DNA of 64,000 nt from Flagellimonas aurea. GTDB taxonomy: Bacteria; Bacteroidota; Bacteroidia; Flavobacteriales; Flavobacteriaceae. Numbering within the stretch: position 1 is the stretch's first letter; the number at the start of each line of letters is the position of its first letter. Positions 17,595-27,683 of this stretch are shown here, piece after piece. Location: contig NZ_JAFLNL010000011.1 of assembly GCF_017313785.1 (NCBI RefSeq), positions 1 through 64,000 on the forward strand. Reading direction: 5' to 3'. Under the pieces are notes generated by a model. That model searched no databases. It saw only the letters and a list, made by a program, of their open reading frames with translations, and was not told the origin of the DNA. Both the position numbers and the translations under genes were made by a program.

Positions 17595-18653
17595 TTAAAT
17601 ATTCTTGGCCAACCAATCACCAACTTCGCTGGTCTTGTATGCTTTCCCGCCATCGGCAAGATCTTCGGTAACCACACCTTCAGCCAATGATTTGTTCACG
17701 ACCTCACGGATGGCTTCGGCTTCGTCCTTAAGTCCAAATGCCGTTTCGAACATCATTGCTGCGGATAAAACGGTGGCCAATGGGTTGGCAATATCCTTTC
17801 CTGCAGCCTGTGGGTAAGAACCATGAATGGGTTCAAACAAGGAAGTCTTTTCCCCCAAAGAGGCTGATGGCATCAATCCCATAGATCCTGAAATCACGGA
17901 AGCTTCATCCGTTAAAATATCACCGAACAAGTTTTCTGTGATCAAAACGTCGTAGGCACTTGGCCATTGTACCAAACGCATGGCTACGGCATCCACAAAT
18001 TCATAGGATACTTCCACTTCTGGATAGTCTTTTTCCAATTTCTGAACGGTTTCTCTCCATAAACGCGAAGTTTCCAGAACGTTGGCCTTGTCCACACAAC
18101 AAAGTTTTTTGGATCGCTGCATGGCCATTTCAAAACCTTTTCTAGCCAAACGTTCCACTTCTGCACGCGTGTAGGTGCAGGTATCGTAAGCAGTATTGTC
18201 ATTGTCCTCACGACCTCTTTTTCCAAAGTAGATACCTCCTGTAAGTTCACGTAGGAATACCAAATCCGTTCCTTCGATGCGCTCTCTTTTCAATGGCGAT
18301 TTATCTATCAAAGATGGAAAAGTAAAGGTCGGACGTACATTGGCGAACAACCCCAGTTTTTGGCGCATTTTCAACAAACCTTGCTCGGGACGTACCTTGG
18401 CAGAAGGGTCATTGTCAAATCTCGGGTGGCCAATGGCTCCAAAAAGGACGGCATCGGCAGCAACACAGGCTTCGTGGGTTTTGTCCGGGTAAGGTTCGCC
18501 AACCGCATCAATGGCTGCAGCACCGGTTAGGGCAGGGGTCCAGCTAATTTCGTGACCGAACTTTGCAGCTACAGCGTCAGATACTTTTACGGCTTGATCA
18601 ATTACTTCGGGGCCAATTCCATCTCCGGCCAAGAGTGCTATGTTTAGTTTCAT
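17595..18653 (-). CDS. leuB: 3-isopropylmalate dehydrogenase
   Basis: 352 residues. It oxidises and decarboxylates 3-isopropylmalate with NAD in leucine synthesis. It opens with [16 protein letters not shown] and has the [12 protein letters not shown] loop, the [16 protein letters not shown] substrate segment and [21 protein letters not shown] with the metal-binding aspartates, all as expected for LeuB. Length is normal. It is the last gene of a leuC-leuD-leuA-leuB operon, 42 bases after leuA; that spacer is built of short AATTATCA-type repeats. Confidence 0.96.
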   Translation of the reverse strand: MKLNIALLAGDGIGPEVIDQAVKVSDAVAAKFGHEISWTPALTGAAAIDAVGEPYPDKTHEACVAADAVLFGAIGHPRFDNDPSAKVRPEQGLLKMRQKLGLFANVRPTFTFPSLIDKSPLKRERIEGTDLVFLRELTGGIYFGKRGREDNDNTAYDTCTYTRAEVERLARKGFEMAMQRSKKLCCVDKANVLETSRLWRETVQKLEKDYPEVEVSYEFVDAVAMRLVQWPSAYDVLITENLFGDILTDEASVISGSMGLMPSASLGEKTSLFEPIHGSYPQAAGKDIANPLATVLSAAMMFETAFGLKDEAEAIREVVNKSLAEGVVTEDLADGGKAYKTSEVGDWLAKNI

Positions 18654-18695
18654 TATATCAATTATCAGTTATCAATAAACAATTATCAAAGTCTG
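18654..18695. repeat. AATTATCA-type repeats between leuA and leuB
   Basis: The spacer contains several overlapping copies of ATCAATTATCA/AACAATTATCAA. The leuC-leuD spacer (20841-20915) carries the same kind of sequence. They look like a low-complexity dispersed spacer repeat of unknown role. Confidence 0.4.
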
Positions 18696-20213
18696 TTATA
18701 CCAAATTCAACATTTTTTCCGTGGCTTTTATGGCAGATACCGTTTGGTCCGAATCGAGTCCGCGGGTGGTAAAGTCTTTTTCCTTGGTCTGCCAAGTGAT
18801 CACGGTCTCGCAAAGGGCGTCGGAATTACTGCCTGGGGGAATACGCACCGCATAGTCCACTAGTTTGGGCAATTCTCTACCTTCTTTTTTGTACACTTTT
18901 TTCAAGGCGTTGATGAAGGCATCAAATTGACCATCGCCTTGGGCATTTTCCTCATAGATTTTACCTTCAATTTCTATGGAAAGGGTAGTGGAGGGTTTTA
19001 GTCCTTTGGAATGCGTTAAAACGTATGATTTCACAAAAACCTTTTGCTGATGCAGGTTGCTGTCAAGTACATCGGAAATGATGTAGGGCAGGTCGTCTTT
19101 TGTGACTCGTTCTTTTTTGTCCCCAAGCTCAATGATGCGTTCCGTGACTTTTTTCAGTTCGTCATCGTTCAAGGTCAACCCAAGTTCTTGAAGATTCTTT
19201 TGAATGTTTGCTTTTCCCGATGTTTTGCCCAGCGCATATTTGCGTTTCCTACCAAAACGTTCAGGTAATAAATCATTAAAGTAAAGATTCTTTTTACTGT
19301 CTCCATCCGCATGTATTCCAGCAGTTTGGGTAAATACATTATCTCCAACAATAGGTTTGTTGTCAGGTATGCTGAAACCCGTAAAGGCGGACACCAATTT
19401 ACTTACTTTGTAAAGCGATGATTCCTTAACTCCAATCTTGATTTCGGGTAAAAAGTCGTTGATAACGGCCACAGCGCTTGCCAAAGGTGCGTTGCCAGCG
19501 CGTTCGCCCATACCATTTACCGTGAGGTGCAATCCGTGGGCACCAGCTCTTAGGGCTTCCATTACATTGGCCACGCTAAGGTCGTAATCATTGTGACCGT
19601 GAAAATCAAAATGAGTATTTGGATACCTTTCAATGATTTCCTTGAAAAATGCTCCAGTTTCGGTATGGGTCAATACACCCAAAGTGTCTGGAAGCAAAAT
19701 TCGTTTAATGGGTTGTTGGGTCAGGAAGTCCAAAAACTGAAAAACGTAGTCCTTGGAATTGCGCATTCCGTTGCTCCAATCCTCTAAATATACATTGGTG
19801 TCTATGCCTAATTTGTTTCCTTCGGAAACTACCTTTTCAATTTCTGTAAAATGCTGTTCTGGAGTCTTTTTGAGTTGATGGATTAAATGGTTCAATGAGC
19901 CTTTTGTGAGTAGGTTCTGAACCTTTGCACCTGCCTTTTGCATCCATTTGAGCGATACGCCATTGTCCACAAAAGTCAGCACTTCCACTTTGGAAATATA
20001 ACCTTCTGTAGCGGCCCAATCGGTTATCTTTCTCACAGCTTCCAGTTCCCCTTCGGAAACGCGGGCAGAGGCAACTTCGATACGGTCTACTTTGAGCTCT
20101 TCCAATAAAAGCTTTGCCAAGGTGAGCTTTTCCGAAGCCGAAAAGGAAACCCCAGAGGTTTGTTCACCATCCCGCAGGGTGGTGTCCATGATTTCTATGG
20201 TGCGTGTTTTCAT
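18696..20213 (-). CDS. leuA: 2-isopropylmalate synthase (LeuA/CimA family)
   Basis: 505 residues. The HMGL-like catalytic barrel starts IEIMDTTLRDGEQTSGVSF with the metal and substrate residues, has the FHGHNDYDLSVANVMEAL histidine motif and NGMGERAGNAPL. The last 120 residues form a LeuA allosteric (regulatory) domain. The start condenses 2-oxoisovalerate with acetyl-CoA. This long bacteroidetal type is close to citramalate synthase, and sequence alone does not separate the two. Its place between leuD and leuB, and an intact ilvA nearby, favour the leucine role. Confidence 0.85.
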   Translation of the reverse strand: MKTRTIEIMDTTLRDGEQTSGVSFSASEKLTLAKLLLEELKVDRIEVASARVSEGELEAVRKITDWAATEGYISKVEVLTFVDNGVSLKWMQKAGAKVQNLLTKGSLNHLIHQLKKTPEQHFTEIEKVVSEGNKLGIDTNVYLEDWSNGMRNSKDYVFQFLDFLTQQPIKRILLPDTLGVLTHTETGAFFKEIIERYPNTHFDFHGHNDYDLSVANVMEALRAGAHGLHLTVNGMGERAGNAPLASAVAVINDFLPEIKIGVKESSLYKVSKLVSAFTGFSIPDNKPIVGDNVFTQTAGIHADGDSKKNLYFNDLLPERFGRKRKYALGKTSGKANIQKNLQELGLTLNDDELKKVTERIIELGDKKERVTKDDLPYIISDVLDSNLHQQKVFVKSYVLTHSKGLKPSTTLSIEIEGKIYEENAQGDGQFDAFINALKKVYKKEGRELPKLVDYAVRIPPGSNSDALCETVITWQTKEKDFTTRGLDSDQTVSAIKATEKMLNLV

Positions 20214-20243
20214 TTTGTGTGCCGTAGTGTTCCGAGCAATGGA

Positions 20244-20840
20244 TTATAAAGGCGTGCTTTCCGCGTATTTCTCAATGTCTTTCTGAATGTTCAACAAGTA
20301 GTCGATATCATCAAAACCATTGAGCATATTCTGTTTTTTGTAATTGTTGATGTCGAAACCTTCACTTTCGCCAGTGGCCAAAATGGTGATTTTTTCCTCG
20401 GGAAGGTTCACTTCCAACTCGGTTTTTGGGTTGGCTTCGATGGCCTTGAAGATTTTGTCCAAGAACTCGGGACTCACCTGAACGGGAAGAACTCCGATAT
20501 TTAGACAGTTTCCCCTAAAAATATCTGCAAAAAAGCTGGATACCACACAGCGGAATCCGTAGTCGTATACCGCCCAAGCTGCATGTTCTCGAGAGGAACC
20601 TGAGCCAAAGTTTTTGCCACCTACCAAAATCTTTCCTGAGTAGATAGGATTGTTCAGTACGAATTGCTCTTTTGGCGTGCCATCGGAATTATATCTCCAG
20701 TCACGGAACAAATTGTCTCCAAACCCTTTACGCTCGGTAGCTTTTAGGAATCGTGCGGGAATGATTTGATCGGTATCCACATTCTCTATGGGCAATGGTA
20801 CCGCGGAACTAGTTAGTATGTTGAATTTATCGTAAGCCAT
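20244..20840 (-). CDS. leuD: 3-isopropylmalate dehydratase, small subunit
   Basis: 198 residues, the normal LeuD size. It carries the swivelling aconitase-type domain: NVDTDQIIPARFLK near the N-terminus, then GKNFGSGSSREHAAWA, the classic small-subunit signature, and the FRGNCLNIGVLPV stretch. It combines with LeuC to isomerise 2- to 3-isopropylmalate. It is 75 bases downstream of leuC and 30 bases upstream of leuA. Confidence 0.96.
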   Translation of the reverse strand: MAYDKFNILTSSAVPLPIENVDTDQIIPARFLKATERKGFGDNLFRDWRYNSDGTPKEQFVLNNPIYSGKILVGGKNFGSGSSREHAAWAVYDYGFRCVVSSFFADIFRGNCLNIGVLPVQVSPEFLDKIFKAIEANPKTELEVNLPEEKITILATGESEGFDINNYKKQNMLNGFDDIDYLLNIQKDIEKYAESTPL

Positions 20841-20915
20841 TTTTATTTCAATTTTCAGTTGTCAATTATCAATTACCAATGGATTTGTTCATTGCTAATT
20901 GTGCAGTGTTTATTG
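20841..20915. repeat. TCAATTATCAATTACCAAT-type spacer between leuC and leuD
   Basis: The 75-base spacer carries TGTCAATTATCAATTA and nearby TTTCAGTTGTCAA, similar to the spacer between leuA and leuB. No protein or hairpin terminator is seen. Confidence 0.35.
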
Positions 20916-22328
20916 TTACGCCAATATTTCTTCGTGCATCAATTCTCTTGGGTCGGTCACTTTTCCAGTAACGGCTGCAGCAGCTGCCACCAATGGACTT
21001 GCCAATAAGGTACGGGCTCCTGGTCCTTGTCTTCCCTCAAAATTCCTGTTGGAGGTACTTACCGCATATTTCCCAGCGGGAATCTTATCGTCGTTCATGG
21101 CCAAACAGGCGGAACAGCCAGGCTCTCTCAATTCAAAACCAGCTTCGGTCAAAATATCCAAGATGCCTTCCTCCTTGATAGCCTCTTCCACTTTGTGAGA
21201 TCCAGGAACCAACCAAGCGGTCACGTTGTCCGCTTTTTTCCTTCCTTTTATGATAGAGGCAAAAGCTCTAAAATCTTCAATTCTACCATTGGTACAGCTT
21301 CCGAGGAACACAAAATCGATAGGTTTGCCCACCATGGCCTCACCTTCGTTGTAATCCATGTATTCCAAGGATTTTTTGTAAGTAGCTGGAGAACCGTCGA
21401 TGCTTTCCGCCAAAGGAATGTCCTTGCTGATACCGATGCCCATTCCAGGGTTGGTACCGAAAGTGATCATCGGTTCTATCTCACTGGCATCAAAAGTCAC
21501 CTCTTTATCAAACTCGGCATCATTATCAGAATAGAGTGTGCTCCAGTATTCCATGGCAGCGTCCCAATCTTTGCCTTTCGGGGTATATTCCCTTCCTTTG
21601 ATGTATTCAAACGTGGTTTCGTCTGGAGCGATCATACCGCCACGGGCACCCATTTCAATACTGAGGTTGCAAACGGTCATACGGCCTTCCATCGACATAT
21701 TTTTAAAGACATCGCCTGCATATTCGGCAAAGTACCCAGTTGCACCAGAGGTGGACAATTTGGAAATAATGAAGAGCGCTACATCTTTCGGGGTAACTGC
21801 TTCGCTCAATTCCCCATTTACATTGATCCGCATACTCTTTGGTTTGGGCTGCATAATGCATTGGGTGGAGAGTACCATTTCCACTTCACTGGTACCGATA
21901 CCAAAAGCGATGGCACCAAAGGCACCGTGCGTGGAGGTGTGGGAATCGCCACAAACAATGGTGGCCCCAGGTACGGTAATTCCGTTTTCTGGACCAATTA
22001 CGTGCACAATGCCGTTTTTCCTATGTCCAAGTCCCCAATAGGGTATGTTGTGGGCGTTGGCGTTTTCTTCCAGAGCCTTTAACTGATTGGCGGACAAGGG
22101 GTCCTTAACGGGCAAGTGCTGGTTGCGGGTAGGAGTATTGTGGTCTGCGGTCGCAAAGGTGCGCTCTGGATACAATACTTTTATTCCTCTGTTCTTTAAT
22201 CCTAAAAAAGCTACGGGACTCGTTACTTCGTGGACCAAATGCCTGTCAATAAAGAGTACATCTGGACCATTTTCAATATGCTTCACCACGTGGGAATCCC
22301 AAACTTTATCAAAAAGTGTCTTGCTCAT
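20916..22328 (-). CDS. leuC: 3-isopropylmalate dehydratase, large subunit
   Basis: 470 residues of aconitase-type hydro-lyase. Visible are the [15 protein letters not shown] opening, [27 protein letters not shown], the iron-sulfur cysteines in [13 protein letters not shown] and [10 protein letters not shown], and [11 protein letters not shown] near the end. It binds a 4Fe-4S cluster and works with LeuD. First gene of the leu operon, with a well-formed promoter and two small hairpins in the 5' leader. Confidence 0.97.
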   Translation of the reverse strand: MSKTLFDKVWDSHVVKHIENGPDVLFIDRHLVHEVTSPVAFLGLKNRGIKVLYPERTFATADHNTPTRNQHLPVKDPLSANQLKALEENANAHNIPYWGLGHRKNGIVHVIGPENGITVPGATIVCGDSHTSTHGAFGAIAFGIGTSEVEMVLSTQCIMQPKPKSMRINVNGELSEAVTPKDVALFIISKLSTSGATGYFAEYAGDVFKNMSMEGRMTVCNLSIEMGARGGMIAPDETTFEYIKGREYTPKGKDWDAAMEYWSTLYSDNDAEFDKEVTFDASEIEPMITFGTNPGMGIGISKDIPLAESIDGSPATYKKSLEYMDYNEGEAMVGKPIDFVFLGSCTNGRIEDFRAFASIIKGRKKADNVTAWLVPGSHKVEEAIKEEGILDILTEAGFELREPGCSACLAMNDDKIPAGKYAVSTSNRNFEGRQGPGARTLLASPLVAAAAAVTGKVTDPRELMHEEILA

Positions 22329-22342
22329 TGTGTCTTCAATAA

Positions 22343-22358
22343 TTTGTAAGCCTACAAA
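22343..22358 (-). promoter_or_regulatory. Hairpin just before the leuC start
   Basis: TTTGTA and TACAAA pair around a 4-base loop (6 bp), ending 14 bases before the leuC ATG at 22328. There is no T-run, so it is not a terminator; it could affect translation of leuC. Confidence 0.4.
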
Positions 22359-22375
22359 GTTAAAATTTGTGTGTA

Positions 22376-22390
22376 AACCGATTTTCGGTT
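22376..22390 (-). promoter_or_regulatory. Hairpin at the predicted 5' end of the leuC mRNA
   Basis: AACCGA and TCGGTT pair with a 3-base loop. It begins at about the predicted transcription start, so the leuC transcript would carry a 5'-terminal stem, possibly protecting it from decay. Confidence 0.4.
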
Positions 22391-22395
22391 AGTTG

Positions 22396-22425
22396 TAAAA
22401 TTACGATGTTCAACCGCAATTTCAA
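22396..22425 (-). promoter_or_regulatory. Promoter of the leuCDAB operon
   Basis: On the minus strand TTG (22425-22423), a 19-base spacer, and TAATTTTA (22403-22396) match the Bacteroidota -33 and -7 elements with the preferred spacing; only the last -7 base differs from TAnnTTTG. Transcription should begin near 22389, about 60 bases before leuC. Confidence 0.65.
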
Positions 22426-22528
22426 TGGGTTATTTTTAAAGTTAACAAATGGTAAGTGTTGATTTTCAATTTATAACAAAGAAGCTTGGAGAATCGTATC
22501 ATCTTGCAATTACAAACCTAAATCGCTG

Positions 22529-24634
22529 CTAACTAATATAATTCCAAATGGTTTTGTTGGCCATCATTTTGGAATAGGCATTTAAAATAGGCGCATTTTC
22601 TGCTTTTTCCAGTCTTGGATCGTCTTTCAGCAATTGGATGGCATAGTAACGGGCCGTCTTCAGGATTTGATTATCCTTTACAATATCGGCAATCTTAAGG
22701 TTCAACATGCCGCTCTGTTGTGTGCCCATTAAATCGCCTGGCCCTCTCAGTTTAAGATCCACCTCCGCAATCTCAAAACCGTCGTTGGTATGCACCATGG
22801 TCTGTAAACGGGTCTTGGCATCTTCTGATAATTTATGGCCAGTCATCAAAATGCAAAAACTTTGTTCCGCACCTCGCCCAACACGCCCACGAAGCTGGTG
22901 CAACTGGGATAGGCCAAACCGCTCGGCACTCTCAATGATCATTACGGAGGCGTTCGGTACGTTGACACCAACCTCGATTACCGTAGTGGCAATCATAATC
23001 TGTGTTTCTCCTTTAACGAAGCGTTCCATTTCATAATCTTTGTCGCCAGGTTTCATTTGGCCGTGCACAATGGAGATTTGATACTCGGGCTGTGGAAAAT
23101 CACGGGCAATACTTTCATATCCATCCATTAAGTCCTTGTAATCCAAAGCTTCAGATTCTTGAATCAGTGGATAGACAATATAGATCTGCCTCCCTTTTTT
23201 AATCTCATCTTTGATAAACCGAAATACTTTCAAACGGTTACTGTCGAACCTATGGACTGTTTTGATGGGTTTACGGCCAGGCGGTAGCTCATCAATTACA
23301 GAGATATCAAGATCGCCATACAGGCTCATGGCTAACGTTCTTGGGATAGGCGTAGCCGTCATCACCAAAATGTGAGGTGGCGTCTGATTTTTATGCCACA
23401 ACTTTGACCGCTGCGCTACACCAAAACGGTGCTGCTCGTCCACAATGGCCAAACCTAGATTTTTGAACTGGACTTTGTCCTCCAAAACAGCATGGGTGCC
23501 CACCAAAATATTCAGGTTTCCATTTTCCAGTTGATTGTGAATCAAAGTCCGTTCAGATTTTTTTGTGGAACCTGTCAAGAGCGCAATTTTAACGTCCATG
23601 TTTTCCAAGAGTTCCTTGAGCCCGTTGTAGTGCTGGGTTGCCAAGATCTCGGTAGGAGCCATCAAACAGGTTTGGAAACCATTGTCGATGGCCAAAAGCA
23701 TGCACATCAATGCCACAATGGTTTTTCCTGAACCTACATCTCCCTGTAAAAGTCGGTTCATCTGGGCATTGCTGCCCAAATCGTTGCGGATTTCCTTTAT
23801 TACCCGTTTTTGGGCGTTGGTCAGTTCAAAAGGCAGGTGGTTTTCAAAGAATTCGGTAAACTTTTCGCCCACGGCTTCAAAAGGCATCCCTTTTATTTTT
23901 TGCTTGCGCTGTAAATTTTGGGAGATCAATCGCAATTGCACAAAAAATAGTTCCTCAAACTTTAAACGAAACTGAGCCTTGGCCAATAATTCTTGATTCT
24001 TCGGAAAGTGAATGTTGAAAAGAGCGGAACTCTTCGAAATCAATTTTAATTCTTCCAAAATGGTGGGGGATAACGATTCTTGGAACTTGCCCTTGCATTC
24101 CAAGAACAATTGTTGGATCATTTTACCCAAAACTCTGTTGGTGATGCCAAAATTTCCCAATTTTTCTGTTGAGGGGTAGATGGGCTGCATCACCATTTTT
24201 AATCCCTGTTGATGCTTTTGCAAAGTCTCCATTTCGGGATGGGGCATCGAGTAGGTGCCTCCATATTTGTTGACCCGTCCAAAGACCACGTAGGGTTCGT
24301 TCAATTTAAGATTTTCCTTGATCCATTTGTGACCTCGGAACCAGACAAGCTCCATCTGCCCTGTTTCATCCATAAAAGTGGCCACCAAACGCTTGCCACG
24401 CTTTTGTTCTACCATTTTTATATGAACAATTTTGCCCACTACCTGTACATCGGCGCCACTGGGCTGTAGTTGACTGATCTTATAGTAACTCGTCCTGTCC
24501 AAATATCGGTTGGGGAACAGGTGTAGCAGGTCCCTAAAGGTCTCAATGCCCAATTCGGCCTTTAAAATATCGGCTCGGTTAGGGCCAACACCCTTTAAAT
24601 ATGCTATGGGAGTTTGCAGAAAATTGGGATTCAT
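22529..24634 (-). CDS. recG: ATP-dependent DNA helicase RecG
   Basis: 701 residues from the ATG at 24634. A longer frame to 24697 is rejected because it would overlap the divergent peptidase gene, and because MNPNFLQTPIAYLKGVGPNR is where RecG proteins of this phylum begin. RecG remodels stalled replication forks and Holliday junctions. The N-terminal wedge/OB domain is followed by the helicase core: Walker A GDVGSGKT, the DEQH box as VDEQHRFGV, MTATPIPRTLAMS, and the QLRGRVGRG motif VI. Length is normal. The divergent M1 peptidase gene starts 46 bases away. Confidence 0.95.
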   Translation of the reverse strand: MNPNFLQTPIAYLKGVGPNRADILKAELGIETFRDLLHLFPNRYLDRTSYYKISQLQPSGADVQVVGKIVHIKMVEQKRGKRLVATFMDETGQMELVWFRGHKWIKENLKLNEPYVVFGRVNKYGGTYSMPHPEMETLQKHQQGLKMVMQPIYPSTEKLGNFGITNRVLGKMIQQLFLECKGKFQESLSPTILEELKLISKSSALFNIHFPKNQELLAKAQFRLKFEELFFVQLRLISQNLQRKQKIKGMPFEAVGEKFTEFFENHLPFELTNAQKRVIKEIRNDLGSNAQMNRLLQGDVGSGKTIVALMCMLLAIDNGFQTCLMAPTEILATQHYNGLKELLENMDVKIALLTGSTKKSERTLIHNQLENGNLNILVGTHAVLEDKVQFKNLGLAIVDEQHRFGVAQRSKLWHKNQTPPHILVMTATPIPRTLAMSLYGDLDISVIDELPPGRKPIKTVHRFDSNRLKVFRFIKDEIKKGRQIYIVYPLIQESEALDYKDLMDGYESIARDFPQPEYQISIVHGQMKPGDKDYEMERFVKGETQIMIATTVIEVGVNVPNASVMIIESAERFGLSQLHQLRGRVGRGAEQSFCILMTGHKLSEDAKTRLQTMVHTNDGFEIAEVDLKLRGPGDLMGTQQSGMLNLKIADIVKDNQILKTARYYAIQLLKDDPRLEKAENAPILNAYSKMMANKTIWNYIS

Positions 24635-24680
24635 CGAACTAAAATATGTAATTTGGAAGGACTTTTGATAAGATGATGGT

Positions 24681-26771
24681 ATGAAGCTGAGCCCCATAGT
24701 TATTTTTTTCTTGTTCGCACAGTTCTTGTCCGCCCAAATTCAGGATAAAGTGGACTTTGTCCGTGCCGATGTACTCATTGAACCTACACCTTCCGAAAAC
24801 CGCATCAGTGGTAAGGTTGCCTATCAATTCAAAGTGATAGAGGACGTAGATTCCATTTTTTTGGATGCCGTAAATATTGACTTTTCAATGGTCTCTCTTG
24901 ATGGAATCAAAACTGATTACGATTACAACGGAAAGAAAATCACCATCAAAAAGGAGATGAAAATGGGGGAGAATCACATTGTCTCCATAGATTATGTGGC
25001 CAAACCAAAACAAACGGTATATTTTTTAGGATGGGATGATGGGGTCAGGAACAACGAGCAGGTTTGGACCCAAGGTCAGGGAAAATATACCAGTCATTGG
25101 CTGCCCAGTTTTGATGACATGACCGAAAAGGTGGAGTTTGACCTTGATATTCTTTTGAAGGAGGATTATACGGTAATCGCCAATGGAAATCTTGTAAAAA
25201 AAGAAGCCCTGCCCGATTCCGATGGATATTTATGGCAGTTTGATATGGAAGAGCCCATGAGCAGCTATCTCGTCGGTTTTGCCATTGGCGACTACAACAA
25301 AAAAACGATTGAATCCTCTTCGGGAGTTCCCATTGAGCTGTACTACGAACCTACGGATTTTGCAAAAGTGGAGCCCACTTACCGATATACCGCGCATATT
25401 TTTGACTTTTTGGAAACTGAAATCGGCATTCCGTATCCGTGGCAGAACTACAAGCAGGTGCCCGTTCAGGATTTTCTCTACGCAGGGATGGAAAACACTA
25501 CCTGCACCATATTTTCCAATCAATATGTAATAGATTCCACGGCTTTTGTGGACAAGAATTACGTGAACATCAATGCGCATGAATTGGCCCACCAATGGTT
25601 TGGCAATCTGGTCACGGAAACCAGTAGCGAGCACCATTGGTTGCACGAAGGTTTTGCCACGTATTATGCCTACTTGGCAGAAAAGGATATTTTTGGAGAC
25701 GACTATTTTTATTGGCATTTGTTAAAGACCGCACAAGCGCTGCGGAACTTTTCCGAGGATGATCAGGGCGAAGCTTTGCGAAATTCTGGAGCAGGTAGCT
25801 TAACCTTCTACGAAAAAGGTGCATGGGCCTTGGTGATGCTTCAAGACAGGGTAGGAGAGACGGTCTTTAAAAAAGGGGTTCAAAACTACCTAGACAAATA
25901 CGCATTTAAGAACGTGACCATTCCCAATTTTATAGCGGAAATTGAAAAAACAGCGAACGATAATCTTGGGGATTTTGAAAAGCTGTGGCTACAGAACCCA
26001 GATTTCCCCTATAATCAGGTAGTTTCATTTTTGCAGGAAAAGAATGCATCCATCAAAATGTATTTTGAGCTTAAAAAACAGATAGCGGAGCAACCCGACA
26101 AGGCCGAAGCACTATTAAAGCGCAATTGGAGAAAATTAAAATCCCGTCAATTAAAGGAAAACCTTGTTTTGGATTATGGGGACAAGTTGTCGGCCGATTT
26201 TTTGGGCACTACCCTTCAGTCTGGAGATCTAAAGACAAGGCAGGCCACAATCCTCTCCCAAGACAAAATTCCAACAGAGCTACAAATGCAGATGGAAAGC
26301 CTTTTAAAGGACAAAAGCTATATCACCAAAGAGGCTGCTTTATATCGATTATGGACGGATTTTCCTCAAAACAGGAGCAAATACCTAAATGAAACCGATG
26401 GTATCACAGGTTTTCCAAATAAGAATATTCGATTGCTTTGGTTGACCCTGGCTTTGGTCACTCCTGAATATAATCCCGATTCAAAGGCGCTGTATTTTGA
26501 CGAATTGAGCGGTTACACAGGTGCGGAACATCATTTTGAGACCCGTTTGATAGCTTTTGAGTACCTTAAAAATATTGGTGGCTTTACCGATATCGTGCTC
26601 AAAAACCTTGTGGATGCGTGCAATCATCACGTGTGGCACTTTAAAAAATCGGCCCGTACCATTTTGGGCGACTTTCTACAGTCCGAAGGGAATACTGCCC
26701 GCATTAAGGGACTTTACCCTTTGTTAAGTCAGGAAGAAAAGCAATATTTGGAGAAAACTTTAGGTGAATGA
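24681..26771 (+). CDS. Secreted M1-family zinc aminopeptidase
   Basis: 696 residues with a signal peptide (IVIFFLFAQFLSAQ), so exported. The zinc site is complete: H300-E301-x-x-H304 in HELAHQWFG, and E323 in HHWLHEGF eighteen residues later; the exopeptidase motif reads AGMEN (268-272). The N-terminal saddle-like domain precedes the thermolysin-like catalytic domain, and a short helical C-terminal part follows. It should trim N-terminal residues from peptides in the periplasm. The downstream patatin gene overlaps by 4 bases (ATGA), so the two are translationally coupled. Confidence 0.92.
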   Translation: MKLSPIVIFFLFAQFLSAQIQDKVDFVRADVLIEPTPSENRISGKVAYQFKVIEDVDSIFLDAVNIDFSMVSLDGIKTDYDYNGKKITIKKEMKMGENHIVSIDYVAKPKQTVYFLGWDDGVRNNEQVWTQGQGKYTSHWLPSFDDMTEKVEFDLDILLKEDYTVIANGNLVKKEALPDSDGYLWQFDMEEPMSSYLVGFAIGDYNKKTIESSSGVPIELYYEPTDFAKVEPTYRYTAHIFDFLETEIGIPYPWQNYKQVPVQDFLYAGMENTTCTIFSNQYVIDSTAFVDKNYVNINAHELAHQWFGNLVTETSSEHHWLHEGFATYYAYLAEKDIFGDDYFYWHLLKTAQALRNFSEDDQGEALRNSGAGSLTFYEKGAWALVMLQDRVGETVFKKGVQNYLDKYAFKNVTIPNFIAEIEKTANDNLGDFEKLWLQNPDFPYNQVVSFLQEKNASIKMYFELKKQIAEQPDKAEALLKRNWRKLKSRQLKENLVLDYGDKLSADFLGTTLQSGDLKTRQATILSQDKIPTELQMQMESLLKDKSYITKEAALYRLWTDFPQNRSKYLNETDGITGFPNKNIRLLWLTLALVTPEYNPDSKALYFDELSGYTGAEHHFETRLIAFEYLKNIGGFTDIVLKNLVDACNHHVWHFKKSARTILGDFLQSEGNTARIKGLYPLLSQEEKQYLEKTLGE

Positions 26772-27682
26772 GGGCATTGGTCATTTCGGGAGGAGGTAGC
26801 AAAGGTGCCTTTGCGGGCGGCGTTGCCCAATTTTTGATTCAAGAGGCCAAACATGATTATGACCTGTTCGTTGGAACATCCACAGGAAGCCTTTTGATAT
26901 CCCATTTGGCGCTGAACAAATTGGATAAGATCAAACATATCTATTCAAATGTTAATCAGGACAGTATCTTCAATAATTGTCCATTTATCATCAAGAAAAA
27001 ACACGGGGTAGAGACCATTGCCATCAACCATTGGAACGTGATCAAAAATTTTATCAAGGGTAAAAAAACTTTTGGGGAAAGCGAAAACCTCAGAAAATTG
27101 ATTCGTAGCTCCATTACCGTCCAAGAATTCAATAAGCTTAAAAAAAGCAAGGTGGATGTTGTGGTGACGGTATCAAATTTATCGCTGAATCAGGTGGAGT
27201 ACAAATCCATTAATGATTGTACCTACGATGAGTTCTGTGACTGGATATGGATTTCATCCAATTACACTCCATTTATGAGTTTAGTAAAGAAAGATGGCTG
27301 CGAATATGCGGACGGAGGGCTTGGTACTCTAGTACCGATTGAGGAGGCTTTGTTACGTGGCGCTACGGAAGTGGATGTTGTAGTACTTCATACCGAGGTA
27401 AACCACTTGAACCGCATGTCATCTAAAAACCCTTTTGATTTGATTACTACCATTTTTGGGTTTATGTTGGATCGTATCGAGAACCAAAATGTGCGTATCG
27501 GGAAGTTGGTGGCCAACCAGAAGAATGCCATCATCAATTTTTACTATACGCCAACGGTTCTCACCACAAACTCATTGATTTTCAATAAAGAACGTATGAC
27601 CTTGTGGTGGAAACGCGGTTATCTGTATGCCAAGAACAAGAATGACGAAACAAGTCCTATAGAACCTGAAAAACAGGAATAA
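26768..27682 (+). CDS. Patatin-like phospholipase
   Basis: 304 residues. The oxyanion loop GGGSKG (8-13), the nucleophile elbow GTSTG with S38, and the catalytic D182 in ADGG make a complete patatin Ser-Asp dyad. No signal peptide, so it acts inside the cell, probably on phospholipids or acyl esters. It starts within the stop of the aminopeptidase gene. The natural substrate is unknown. Confidence 0.88.
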   Translation: MRALVISGGGSKGAFAGGVAQFLIQEAKHDYDLFVGTSTGSLLISHLALNKLDKIKHIYSNVNQDSIFNNCPFIIKKKHGVETIAINHWNVIKNFIKGKKTFGESENLRKLIRSSITVQEFNKLKKSKVDVVVTVSNLSLNQVEYKSINDCTYDEFCDWIWISSNYTPFMSLVKKDGCEYADGGLGTLVPIEEALLRGATEVDVVVLHTEVNHLNRMSSKNPFDLITTIFGFMLDRIENQNVRIGKLVANQKNAIINFYYTPTVLTTNSLIFNKERMTLWWKRGYLYAKNKNDETSPIEPEKQE

Positions 27683-27683
27683 T

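Noticed and set aside
21027..22082. 351-codon open frame on the plus strand
   Set aside because: It is entirely opposite leuC, which has full family motifs; its own translation has no recognisable domain.
22360..22425. A Leu-rich minus-strand mini-frame (TTG start, reads LKLRLNIVILQL...) ahead of leuC, similar in idea to the ilv leader peptide
   Set aside because: It starts with TTG exactly at the -33 element and crosses the -7 element of a near-consensus promoter, so it would lie mostly upstream of the transcript start; no terminator follows.
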